Assembly: GCA_015039315.1 (NCBI GenBank)
Contig: WIDE01000010.1
Span: forward strand, 21,231-85,230
Origin: Clavulina sp. PMI_390
Lineage: Eukaryota; Basidiomycota; Agaricomycetes; Cantharellales; Hydnaceae
Reading direction: 5' to 3'
Length of the DNA stretch: 64,000 nt
This document shows positions 36,950-48,376 of this stretch, one piece after another (within the stretch, counting starts at the first letter, position 1; each line of letters opens with the position of its first letter). The notes beneath the pieces were generated by a model. It was not told where the DNA came from. It ran no database searches and saw only the letters and a list, made by a program, of their open reading frames with translations. The translations under genes and the position numbers were made by a program.

Positions 36950-38118
36950 GTACTATACGAATTGGAACGCCAGTAATTCATGGATCATCTATCTGAGGGC
37001 TACTCTAAGGTCACCTGATATATCCGGGGTTTATGATCCCGAAAACGACACGTATGGTGGCCGTACATACAAAAGACTGTGCAGAGCTTATCGCCCAACC
37101 TCCGCTTTGAAACTGTTGTTCGCTACTTATGACCCTTTCTCATAGATGGCACTCTCATCCGACATGCTTACAAATAATGACCTATAACAGAATGAGATTG
37201 ATTAGAACATAAAAAAGCCTAATCCCAAGCAAGAGCAAAATTGGTGATTCCCTTCGGCTCCTCTGACGGCGCAGCGCAAGCTTGGATTGATAACCTATGA
37301 AATCTGCTAGTTTTCCCTACAAATATCCCTCGATTGTAGCTCAGATATTTATGTGTGGTACGGCGATCGGACAAGGTATACGCCAAGAGCGTGATCCCTT
37401 ATTGATGTCGCCTACGTGAGTTTTCTGCTCCTCCGGTACAATTCATTTCGTAACTCTGTTCGGGAAAATCCTCCAGTATCCTATTCAATTGATGAGATGA
37501 CTCAGATATAATCCCCACTACAATCAAAATTCGGGCCGGGAGTTCACTTTTGATCTGCGTAGTTTGTAAAGGATATTGCGTGTTCTCATTTGCTTGGACT
37601 ACGGTTGATTTCTTTATCCGATCTCAACCTAGTGCGCCACCACTCAGATCCCACATAGAGATATTTCTCCGTCCCCTGATTTGTCAGACGCTTTGCAAGT
37701 GCTCACTCAAGAACTGAGAAGCATACTATCATTACACAACCAAAAGAGGTACAATCGCTCGAGGCATGAGCACAACAGGGCAAGCACAGGCGATATGCTT
37801 CATTCGAATCTGTGTAACTCCGCAGGGTCATCACCGGAGACATTCTAGATTCGGGAATAGGAATCAGTCCGAATGGCGCCTGTTCGAGGAAACACGAGAA
37901 CTCACAAAATTCGTCAGCTTGCTGGCATCAATCAAAATTACACTGCGTTTTCGACAACACGCTTCTCGCCACCATAGGCAGTAAACTCCACATCAGGGAA
38001 AGGAGTGTCGTCGCGCTTCTCACCTCCGTAGGCAGTAAACTCTGTATCAACGGGAGGAGAGTCATCACGCTTCTCGCCGCCGTAAGCGGTAAACTCGGTA
38101 TCAACGGGAGGCGTATCA
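36950..38118 (+). repeat. 1,169-bp duplicated segment, right copy
   Basis: Right partner of 35771-36939. It continues without a break into the rest of precursor B, so this is the copy that belongs to the intact gene. Confidence 0.9.
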
Positions 38119-38538
38119 ACGCGTTTTTCGCCGCCATAGGCCGTGAACTCGGTATCAACGGGAGGCGTATCATCGCGCCTCTCACCACCGTAGGCTGTAA
38201 ACTCGGTGTCTACGGGAGGCGCGTCATCACGTTTCTCCCCGCCATAGGCAGTGAATTCGGTATCAACGGGAGGAGTGTCGTCCCTCTTCTCCCCACCATA
38301 AGCAGTGAACTCTGTGTCAACGGGAGGTGTATCGACCCGCTTCTCGCCACCGTACGCAGTAAACTCCGTGTCAACGGGAGGAGCGTCTCCCGCGCGCTGT
38401 GAAGATAGTTGAGTATGATTTGTCATTATGGACCAAGGAAATGCGATACTAATGAAATGATATTCTTACCTTGAGCGGGGCAGCAAGTCCAAGGGTGCTC
38501 AAAGCACACAGGATAGCGATACAAGTGGTAGCCTTCAT
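37938..38538 (-). CDS. RiPP/KEP precursor B: 8 repeats with TAYGG core
   Basis: Secreted repeat protein of 175 residues in two exons (38470-38538; 37938-38396). Exon 1 is a 23-residue signal peptide starting MKATTCIAIL and ending AAPLK, then a 73-bp phase-0 intron. Exon 2 holds eight units of the form DDTPPVDTEFTAYGGE + KR (one unit ends RR), with a tail VVENAV. Unit 8 is the most divergent (TPFPDVEFTAYGG). Each Kex2-released peptide carries one Tyr in FTAYGG, near Phe and Gly, which resembles the one-Tyr cores of ustiloxin-type precursors. UstY3 lies 1.1 kb away in the divergent direction, exactly as UstY1 does for precursor A. The 3' part is duplicated to the left of an assembly gap. Confidence 0.9.
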
Positions 38539-38688
38539 CTCCACGAATTCCGAGCGCGGTAGCGAGTCTAAGCTGCTGGCGTCAACATGGGGTGAGGGCT
38601 AGTATAACCGATGGAGGAGAATTAGTGTCACCTTAGATGGAGTGGTGGAAGGAAACTGGAATGTTCTCCCACCGCAAGGATGGAGGGG

Positions 38689-38820
38689 TTTATATCCTTT
38701 TACCTCACAATTCAAACCGTTGTTTCTTAGAGAAGTGGCGTGCAGTGGCCTTCGTCTAGCGTTATCTAGCCCATGATCAAGGCATTGAGTTGAAACACAA
38801 GATCCACTGCTCGTCTCGGC
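38689..38820 (-). promoter_or_regulatory. precursor B promoter: TATA box and shared block
   Basis: TATAAA (minus strand) at 38689-38694, 151 bp before the ATG. GATCAAGGCA (38775-38784), ACAAGAT (38797-38803) and CTCGGC (38815-38820) repeat the order seen before precursor C. Confidence 0.6.
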
Positions 38821-39670
38821 GATTCCGAACCGACCGATAGGATGGGGCCAGAAAATCCTATGAAGAAATGGTAGTGTTTTTGAGTTTCCTGGCGGTGATA
38901 CCGCTGAACTCCGCGCGCGCCTGAGATCAATTTCCTGACGGATTCATGCGTTCGGACAAGTTGAGGCAATGGCCATGTGGCCAATTGAAGCACATATATA
39001 ACGTCTCAACAGATCTTTTGTATAGGAGTGGCTCCACTGGTGGATGAAGTGGACACGCCGGCGGGCTTATCGGAGGCGATATGAGGCAATCCCTACCAGA
39101 CAGCCATAATATGTTGAAAAAGAACCAGAACCAGCGCATCGGTTGCATTTACCCCTTCCATCTCGCCGCGCCATGCCGTCTCTGAATCGCTGTAAGTAAG
39201 CTCGAACATGCAAAAGGAAGGCTGAGATGCTGATTGGCCAAACATAAATAAAGCACAACTTCTCCATGTGGGCTATTTTCGTCGATGGTCAATGTACGTG
39301 TCTGGATAAACCTTCTGGCTTTGATTCATCTTGTGTCTGTCTCTGATTCTATGGGGCTCTATTAATCGGCGTCGGCCAGTCAGACCGCAGAATATCTCCT
39401 ATGATGGCATCCATGTTGAACACTCAATCCTGAGCTCCTTTATACATGAGAGTCCCGGCCTGACATCAAGAAGGGTGGTGGCTCCCCACATGGATGTGCA
39501 GAGCTGCGCATGATCTTCAGGTTTTGCTTCCATTGAACCTTCTTACGAGGTGTTTCTCCCATCAAACTACGCGGGAGCTGCTACCCCGAACAACTCCACT
39601 TTAATCTGTTCAGCACCTCATACCGCCTATCCCCTTCACAACACTCACAACCCTCTCAACTTTTGCATCG
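38821..39670. other. intergenic, divergent promoter region of UstY3
   Basis: Remainder of the shared upstream region; no supported gene. Confidence 0.4.
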
Positions 39671-40800
39671 ATGGCCCCAACAACTTCGATGTACCAGCAA
39701 CCTCTCCTCAGCAAGTCCAGTCTCGACGATGAGCATGATGTTGCCAACGAATACATGCTCCCAGATGAGAAAACTCTCCAAATAACGACTCGGCGCCACA
39801 AAATAGAGCGCCCACTACTAGTTCTTTCCATGGCCGTGAACATCTTCCTTCTGATCGTTGTTGCCGCAATGAGAGCCAGGGTAACACATTCGGTACCTTG
39901 GAAGGGTGCTAAGCCAGTATGGAGTACGGTCACATTACACTCCAGACTCTGTTGATCGCTCATCAATATTGTAGCGCCCGCAAACGACGTCGTCGAGCAC
40001 GTCCACGTCAGGTTCCCAGACATCCATGACATTACAGCTTTTGGCGGTCCGCCTACCGATGAAGTTGACAAGGCATGGAATGATCTTTATCGATGTGCGT
40101 CAGCCAATAAAAGACACATTCCTATGGCTCTGCTTCTAACACGTCCCTAGTCGGTATTTCTGGGATTCCGAGAAGCATGGCCTCCAAGCTTGAAGGCCCA
40201 ACGTTGAAGTTCTACAATGACCAAGAACACTACGTTGTTGTCATGGACGTCTTCCATCAACTCCACTGCCTGGTGCGTAGAAATTGCCTTGGCATGAAGT
40301 CGCACTCAATTCCCTACCTGCTCCTACAGAATGCGTTGCGCAAGACCCTATATCCGGAGCGATACCCAACGAACAACTTAACCTTTGGTATCGGCTCTCA
40401 TGTTGAGCATCTGGACCACTGTGCGAACAGTATCAGGCAGAGCCTAATGTACGTTGAATACTACCCAGACCTGCCATACCAACCTACTCACGCTCGATAC
40501 ATCGCCAGGTGTAATGCGGACATGACTCCAATCCGGTGGAAGTGGAACCCTAGAGCACGGGTGTCTGATCCCCACTTCACGAATGTTCACACGTGCAAAA
40601 ACTGGGATCGGATCAGTGACTTCGCGAGAAGTGTTGCTGCGAAAACTCCTCTTGATCGTTGGCATTTCGCACCTGACGATTTGCAATATCCCGAGCACCC
40701 CTACAAGGATGTTATCAAAGAGTACACCTCCGTCGACGTTGACGCTTTGCACAATTACGACTGGAGCTACCTCGACAAAGCCCGTCCGAATGACCAATAA
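39671..40800 (+). CDS. UstY-type oxidase (DUF3328), alpha type, copy 2
   Basis: Five exons: 39671-39923, 39975-40094, 40151-40272, 40330-40448, 40509-40800; 301 residues. Paralogue of the gene at 31.0 kb, with the same intron positions and phases. Shared blocks: PLLSKSSLDD, HVRFPDIHDIT, GISGIPRSMASKLEGPT, YNDQEHY, HFTNVHTCKNW, RWHFAPDDLQYPEH. Membrane helix about 52-70 (LVLSMAVNIFLLIVVAAM). HxxHC motifs: HQLHC (160-164) and HLDHC (192-196), both intact. It lies divergently from precursor B and is followed by a beta-type gene 752 bp downstream. Likely a membrane-anchored secretory-pathway oxidase acting on Kex2-cut cores. Confidence 0.9.
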
Positions 40801-41552
40801 AGTTCCCGTTCATTGTACCCCGATAACCTCGCAGATTGCTTCCATCAGACTATCGCAGGTCATGACTCTACTGCCCTCGCATGACTCCCTCTCGTCACTT
40901 TGCCGTACGTAGCTCTTGTAAATTAATTGGTACTTCAGCATCATCAAATCTGGAGCAGGGCCGAACTTGGGCGTGTGTCAATACAGGCTGAGCCCAATGA
41001 TATTATGGCTAACCCTGGCGTCCGCTCTAGAAAACTAATAGGATTGATTATCATTCTTTATCAACTTCCGATCTCAACAAACCATGTGGTACGAGATAGA
41101 GAACGAATACGTACAAGGTTGCACCATTGCGCTCGATCAACGGCCCGGAGTATCATTTCCCAGCTGACTGGAGCTGTGGCGATCATCTTGTGCCGTAGAA
41201 GCTTCGAATCTTGCGCTTGTGTTCGGAGGAATCCTGCGTTGACCAGCGCTAACGCTCGGCGCGCGTCCAACCGGCTTCTGCGCCCAAGCAAACGAGGTAT
41301 TATTAGATACAGCGCAAGTAAGTAGCCCAATAAGCATTCCCATGTGGCCGAAACTCACTCCAGCTAATTTCGGCGCATATGAACACTCTGTGAATCCAAA
41401 CCATGTAATCTGATAGCCAAGCCGCCTCATCGAGTTGAGCCTATGTTCTTGATGAACTAGGTCAAACTCGAAATCCCACCAGGAACTGGGCTTCCCTCAG
41501 CAGTTTCTACCTCTCCACCCTTTCTCTTTCCTCTCAATTATACGACCCCTTC
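40801..41552. other. intergenic, UstY3-UstY4
   Basis: 3' flank of UstY3 and promoter of UstY4. No gene seen. Confidence 0.45.
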
Positions 41553-42741
41553 ATGCCTGTGGCGGAGTACCAGCTACTGCCGCCCTCTGTGGACTCGCTC
41601 ACCAAGAAATATGAGCTTGACACTCTCCATGATGTGGACACCGAGAACCCTCACTCAAAAGAGCTTGCTGCTGCGAGTCGCCGAGCAAAGCTGTTAGGCA
41701 TATGCTTTGGACTCTCTTTTGCCGTCAACATCATGCTTCTTTCGTTATTTGCCACCAATGGATGGAAGATACCAGTGCTCTTGAGGAAGGGCGAACAATG
41801 GGCTATATGGCGGGGAGCGGCGCCTGTCTACTGTGAGCACTAACAACAGTGCAGGTCATCATTTGCTAGACCCTGGACACCTTCCTTTACAGCACCTGCC
41901 TCTGGGTTTATCACACATAAGCTAAAGCTCTCGGACCGCTTCACTCAAGCCTCAGACTACAACGGGCCCAGAACCAAGACACGAGACCACCTTTGGGAGA
42001 GCCTCTACTTACCATGTACGCGCCACTGTGGCACCATCTTATTTACGAGATTTAACTAACATATGGCTGCAGATAGCCCGGCGGCGGTTCCCCGTTGGAT
42101 GGCTGAGCCACTTCTAAACCATACCGAGAGGGTACAAGATGATACCGAACGTTTGGGGGAGCCTCGATACATCATCGATCTCGATGTGTTCCACCAACTG
42201 CATTGCCTCGTACGTGCCTCCTACTGTCCAGCATAGAGGAAGCCATTACTCAACACAATAGTTGCTATCGGGTAGGACATGATTCGACGAAAGCTGAAAG
42301 GGCCACTTGATGGCGAGGTGCAACACCACTCACCCAAGTTCATTCCGATCGGACTACCTGGCGATCCCCCCTATGAACACATTGATCACTGCCTAAATTC
42401 CTTGAGAGAGTCGCTCATGTAATTCTGCCTCACTACATTGAGAGGAGAGCTAAATTGACGAGTAAATGGCCATCTAGGTGTAACCCAGACCTCACACCCG
42501 TGGTCTGGCAGTGGGATGAAACACAACGAAGGACTAGCCCGAAGATTGATGTCGTGCATGTGAGCAGATCGCCTCCCAATGAAGATCTCTATTGGCCAGC
42601 TAATGACCATGGATCTAGACCTGCATAGACTTCCGCCCGATCCAGGAGTGGGCGAAGAAATGGAAACTGCCGTACCCTCCTAATGACACGATCCGGGTGG
42701 TGGATGATTGGATTCATTCACCCCCCAAGCTTGGAACATAG
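41553..42741 (+). CDS. UstY-type oxidase (DUF3328), beta type, copy 2
   Basis: Six exons: 41553-41832, 41893-42015, 42073-42209, 42276-42418, 42478-42559, 42619-42741; 295 residues. Membrane helix about 47-67 (LLGICFGLSFAVNIMLLSLF). HxxHC motifs HQLHC (175-179) and HIDHC (215-219). Shared beta-clade blocks: WAIWRGAAPVY, DYNGPRT, GEPRYIIDLDVF, DMIRRKLKGP, CNPDLTPVVWQWDE, WAKKWKLPYPP. It is much closer to the inverted copy at 63 kb than to the beta gene at 32.9 kb, so the 63-kb copy is the younger duplicate. An alpha/beta hydrolase gene follows 545 bp downstream. Confidence 0.9.
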
Positions 42742-42904
42742 GCAAGTCGTCAGGTCATGATACATCGTTCTATTCAGTTTCTGATTGATTTACGACAAGC
42801 ACGAGCGCTTCTGCTGTAATTTCTCAATGTCCAAATGCATATTATTGAATGCATCGAGTTTCGCAATCAAAAACAGTCGCCATGTGTTCCAGTGAAACGG
42901 GGAC
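41709..42904 (+). repeat. inverted duplication arm, left
   Basis: Covers most of the beta-type UstY gene plus about 160 bp of 3' flank (to CCAGTGAAACGGGG). The reverse complement recurs at 62807-64000, with scattered substitutions. Confidence 0.85.
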
Positions 42905-43285
42905 TCGAATACCGACTCAAAGTCCTTGAGATGCTGCTCGGATTAAAATTCCAGAGGATTGAGGAACACAAGTAACCTTTCATGAAATACTGTGAAGTGA
43001 CCCATCGGGTGACAGAATCTAGTAGGATATTTGGAGAGTGACGAGTCGAAGTGTCTCACGGCACTTTGAGCTAGAAGCTTGATTGCATCCGCAGCTTCTC
43101 TTTGCCTGCGGCGAACCGGACCATGCCGCGTTGGGGCTTTCCTCGGCACCGACCCTCTTGACTCACCTTCAGAGAGTTTGAGTCCACTACCCCTGAGGGA
43201 CTAGTTGCCTTGCGGTGAGAATTCAAGCTTGCCCACCCCATAGTTACACCTGCGGATATTGCCAACCCACTAGTACGTGAGCTCG
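42742..43285. other. intergenic, UstY4-hydrolase
   Basis: The first 160 bp belong to the inverted duplicate. No gene seen. Confidence 0.45.
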
Positions 43286-44582
43286 ATGACTGTCACTAAC
43301 TCGTTGTTCCTGCCAAGCATTACTGGCACCGTCAAACGAGCCTATGTCCCCCGTAAATCATGGCGAGCAGTAATATTCTGGTGGGCTTGGCGTTTCCAAA
43401 AAGTCTTTTTCCAACTTCGACGAAACCTCTATCGTCGCATCCGTCGTCTAATTGGACAACCTGTTCCTCCTCCTTGGCCAGAAGTTATCTTTCCCAAGGG
43501 GCCTCAGATATGGGGCCTTCCTCCCCCAGCATTAGTAAACAGGATGCTAGAAAGCGACAGAAAAAGAGCTATTACTCAGTGGGAACACGAAGAATCGGGA
43601 TGGGTGATGCCAATTGTATCGCCGCTTACTGATTCGAAGGAATCGAGTGCGGTTCGGCGGACGATATTCTACCTCTATGGCTCTGGATTTACAGATCCTC
43701 CAATGTACGCCCTAGGAACTGTTTCTATTGAATCTGATTACTTATCTCGGTCTCATCCTTAGCATGAAATGGCACTGGGCGTTCATCGGGTATCTTTCGC
43801 GTTGGCTGGATGCTGAGCTGGTTGTAGTGCCTTACCCTGTGGGACCAAATAACCCAGGCCCCGAATGGCGGCCTACTCTGCTAAGGATCTACAAAGAATT
43901 TCTAGCAAATGCTGGTGACAAGGAAATAATACTTGCTGGCGATAGGTAAGTGCTATTGGTTTACTAGTCATTGTGGATGGATTACTGAAATCATACATGA
44001 TGCGGCAGTGCTGGGTCGATAGTATGCAATGGACTAGTCCATGAACTACATGCCGCGAAAATACCTTTACCTCACCAGCTAGTCATCATATCCCCTGCTT
44101 TCGACCTTCAGCTCCCCAGGTCTGCAGATATGAAGGCCATTGAGCCATGCGACAATATGCTTACGGTGGAGCGCTGTCACCACATGCTCCGCGTATACGC
44201 CGGTATCCCTGTCCCACAATCCACCGTTTTAGCTCAACAGGTCCATACAATCCCCTTGCCGACCGAGTTCACCTCGAACCCTTGTTTTTCCGCGGGAGCA
44301 GGCGATCCATCCATCTTCCGTGAGGCTGGCACCAAAGTCATCATTGCCAATGGCGAATGGGATGTTCTCTTTCCCGAAGCAGATTCATACATCGAAAGGT
44401 TGGCGGCTGCAGAAGTGGACGCCACTTATATTGTGGGTGAGAAGCAATTCCATATTTTCCCTGTTGCGGTTGGTGCTACTCCAGAGTGCACAGTTGCCGC
44501 AGATATTGTTGTTGAGGCCATTCTTAAGAATGGAGAAGAATTTCATAGAAAAAGATCGACAATGCAACCAAAATCTCTCTAA
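43286..44582 (+). CDS. alpha/beta hydrolase (hormone-sensitive lipase / steryl-acetyl hydrolase type)
   Basis: Three exons: 43286-43704, 43763-43945, 44009-44582; 391 residues. The catalytic serine sits in GDSAGS (split by intron 2: GD-S-AG). The acid is probably in WDVLFPEAD and the histidine in KQFHIFP. The oxyanion-hole HGGG of the family is replaced by YGSG in IFYLYGSGF. A basic, Trp-rich N-terminal segment (RAVIFWWAWRFQKVFFQLRR) may associate with membrane. In other fungi this family removes acetyl or short acyl groups from sterols, lipids or metabolites. It lies directly after the beta UstY gene in the same direction, so it could be a tailoring or peptide-trimming enzyme of the locus, but nothing in the sequence fixes its substrate. 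Confidence 0.75.
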
Positions 44583-45033
44583 TTAGCATTTTGCGGCCCC
44601 GTCCTACGCACTACAAGTATTGTATTCGTATCACGTCAACTCATGCTAGTATGTTTGACGGTCCATAGGCAAGGCTAGCTCCCAAGGCACCCAATCCTAA
44701 TAATATACCTCCGCAATAGGCAATAATCCACTTTCAGAGCACTAAGGGTAATAGATTCGTTGTCTTCCCATACTGGCTCGTAAGCTCGATCGTGCCTCGC
44801 CAATATCCTTCACCATACTACAGATCGCCAAATACGCGTAGGGTCCGCGAACAACAAAATGCACACGGTCATTAAGAAGTCCATTCGATTGATTCTTGCA
44901 TATTCAAGGGGTCCATGTACAACATCAACTTCGTACATCCAGAATATTCGAAAATTTAGCACTACAGCATTAGCACACATTCACAAAACCACGAGACGAC
45001 ACTCCCTATCCCCTACACAATTTTTCAAGCCGG
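44583..45033. other. intergenic between convergent genes
   Basis: 3' flanks of the hydrolase and trehalase A. No gene seen. Confidence 0.45.
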
Positions 45034-48000
45034 TTACTTCTTCCCCCACATCCATGATGGCAGGGTGCTCTTCAGCTTGAAGAACTTCTTGGCCATCGCC
45101 TTCCTCTCTGGTTTCCCACGAACGGCACGTCCCCTCGTATCACGGATATTGGAGCGCATCTGCCTTCCGATCAGGGCACGACGGTATGCAGCGGCATCGA
45201 TAGAGGCATCCGTGGAGGTCGTGGTAGTGGTGTTGATGCCAGGGCAGCTAGGAGTGTTGATGACGGAGCCAAAGTTCGCAGCGATCCAGAGAGTGACGCC
45301 ATTGGTCCAACCGAAGCCCGCTTGGACTGAACATCGGTTCACACAAGAACAGAGGTGCGTCAGAACGATCCACGTTTGCTCAACGACGGAGGGAGCGTGA
45401 CATGAACTTACCAGTGTACTCGCCACCACTACCTGCAATATCAACATCAAACATACTTTCCTTCTCAAACATGTTTCCAGTGTTGTTGAGCGAGAACGTC
45501 GAGTTGAGCACGCTATCGGGAAGACGAGGGAGGAGACCGTCGATCGAGCCACCCGTGGAATACCTGTATAACAGCGAAAGGTTCAATACAGCTCCTTCAT
45601 AGCAACAATAATTCTCAGCTCGGGGGAGAATACTCACCACGAACAGAACACGGCACTCATATACCGGTTTGCGAGCTCCCTGGCAAGCACCGCGTTCCAT
45701 GCCTCGCCAACCACTGGATCACCGCCGTTGACGACAGTGGTGCCATTCGAAGAATCGATTTCATTGATATCAGCTCCTGGACCGGTGCCAGTAGCATTGG
45801 CACCCGAAAGAAGAGGCTGGATGGGAAGGGCCGACTCGTCCAGACCGAGTTGACCACTGGGGACAAGAGAGAACGAAGAGACCTCGGAGGAAAGTGCAGG
45901 GAGCGCAACGGAGGTCACATTAGCAGGGAGATTCTGAAGAGCTTCGATAATGATGAACTGGTGAGGAGGCCATGCGCTGCAATATCGAATCGTCAGTGTC
46001 ATCCTATAGGAACGATGGCCGCCGGATATCGATGCGAACACTTACTTCGGGGCATCCCATTGCAGACCAGTCTGGACGAAGCTCGCAGGGAAGGTACCAT
46101 TATACCGCGACAGCACCATACGGACGGCTGAGAAGGCAGCAAGCGCATTGGTCGAGTTGCTCGCAACTTCATCCGGAACGATACCGCTCCAGTAAGGGTA
46201 GAAAGCCGCAGGAGAGAACCACGAGTTACGTGCGTTCGCCGTGACACTGAAGTCATAGAAAGCCAACTTTGTCGGATCCCAGAAGATATCGAGGATGGCT
46301 GACTTGAGAGTCGCTGCAACCTGAGTGTGGTAGGCTGCGCGCTGGAGATAGTATGTGGAGTTCCCAGTCGCGCCGGCCGACCGTCGCGCGAGAGGAACCG
46401 TTGAGTTTTGGGCAGCTTGGGTATACAGGTCCGCGAGAAGCGCTCGGTACTTGTCTATAGAGATCAATTAGGGAATGATCTTGTGCGGAGATGGCAAACA
46501 AGATGACTTACAGAGAATGCTGTTGAGATCAACAGGAATTGTCTCACGGACTTGCAGAGTACGAAGGATTGGGTACTGGTCAGACGAGTTCCCTCCCACA
46601 TATGGGTTAGACGAGAAGCTTCACGAGGATGGCGAGGTTAGTGTGATTCATATGGTAGAGGTTCAGAAGAGAACAGTTCGTACCGAGCAGTGTAGTCGTG
46701 TCCGCTCTCTGCACCACTGGCAAGCTCAGCATAGAGATCTGCTTTCTGGTCCTCGGTGTAAGGAGTGGTGAGATCGGGTCCGTTCGTTGTCAAGTAATCC
46801 TCAAGGAAGCCCTAAGAGTGAAACGTGAGATGAATGAAAGCGCAAATGGCGCTCATAATACTGACTTCAGGGCGAGGAGCTGTGTTGACGACGGCGTAAC
46901 GAGCGAGCTCCCAGGTATTGTTGCTATAAGGAGAGGTAACGTTCACAGTTCGGTTGTTGTGCCACCAATTAAGCTCAACCTAGAACAGAATGAGCGTTAA
47001 CAATATGATAAAATGCTCTTTCGCTCACCTCAGCAAGAGGGAGGGCTCGGTTGAGGATCGAAAGGTCGTTGGTCGCGCTGACGTATGCATAGAGCATCTA
47101 GAGAGGAGTAGATCAGCGATGAGTCACGCGCAATGCAGGGCAGATTCTGCTCACCTTCATGAAAAGAGGTGGTTGAGATCGGTTGAGGTAGTAGATTCGG
47201 CCGCCGTTCGGGATGAATCCATAATGCTCAAGCTCGTCCATGAAGTTCTGCAGGGACGAGTTCGCCACACTGTACAGCTCAGATTGGATGAGACCCTGAC
47301 AAATGAAAAGATGTTGAGTTCTATAGAAGTGTGATATATGCATAGAAACTACCACGCACTTCGATGATCCAGTATGAGTCCCAGTAGTACTGTTCCCGGA
47401 AACGACCACCGGGGACAACGAAAGTGTGGTTAAGCGGGATCAGGGTGCTTTCACACTTGACGCCATCGCATAGCGTGCTCGTGTTGGTATTGCGAACAAG
47501 ATCCGACCAATACGAGTGCACGATCTCCGCCCACCCAAGGATCACCGGACTAGTGATTGAAGTAGTTCCTGGTTGCAGGAATGCGGGCGTGGTATTCGAG
47601 GGCAGGGTGCCAGCCTCCAATTCTAGACCTTCACCTTGCTGAAAATTCGGGCAACACGGACATGCGATATTAATATCCAATGATCAAGAAACGGAAACGG
47701 GATTGTGAGAAACCGAAAATTTCGAAATGAAGGTCCTATAACGCCCGCTTCAGAACACTCACGTAGTCTGTTTCCACGTACGTCTCAAGCGCGCCATATG
47801 TGACCGCCGAGTAGTTGGAGATCACGGAAGTGTTGTAGAGTGCGTAAAAGTCCAACAAGGTCGCATTCGATGTGCCGACAGTGGGTTTGTCCACAAAGGT
47901 CTTGGCATCGCCATACAGCTGTGCAATGTTGATTGTTTGGAGAAGCTGAATCACTTGTATTAATATCATTCCCGCAGTAGCATTTTAGAAGGCGATCGAA

Positions 48001-48376
48001 CGTACTGCGCCATTGCAAAAGATCTCGGAAGGACACCACGCTTGCCTATGGAGAAATCGCGTCAAACAACAAACAGAGCAGCTGAAAAAAAAATCGAAAC
48101 TCACTTCGCTGCCAAAGGAGATTGCGCAGGCAAAGTTGCATTAAGTGCAGCCGTTGGGCTAGGCACTGACGTAGAGACCTCTAGTGGGGTCGTAGTCGTG
48201 GGAGCCTCCGTGCTCACGCTCGTAGAAAGCGTTGTTTGAGCCGTATGGCTCGTCGTAACTTTAGTCGTCAACGAGATCGCGCGAGGCTCAAGCTGGGCCA
48301 CGGCTGCCGCCCGGACGCTCTCAAGCGCGAGGGCAGCAGCGACGACGCCCACAGTAGCTTTCACAAAGCCAGTCAT
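45034..48376 (-). CDS. secreted trehalase, GH37, copy A
   Basis: Hydrolyses trehalose to two glucoses, most likely outside the plasma membrane. Many small exons. The N-terminus has a signal peptide (FVKATVGVVAAALALESVRA) and a Ser/Thr-rich linker. Trehalase signature 1 is at about 47351-47395 (PGGRFREQYYWDSYW) and signature 2 at about 46040-46060 (QWDAPNAWPP). AESGHDYTARF carries the general-acid Asp block, and GSGGEYTVQAGFGWTNGV the glycine-rich region with the catalytic Glu. Many N-glycosylation sequons (NST, NTS, NRT). The C-terminal tail is basic (RRALIGRQMRSN, KFFKLKSTLPSW). It is followed at 48.9 kb by an F-box gene on the same strand; this two-gene unit recurs at 51-56.5 kb. Confidence 0.88.
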
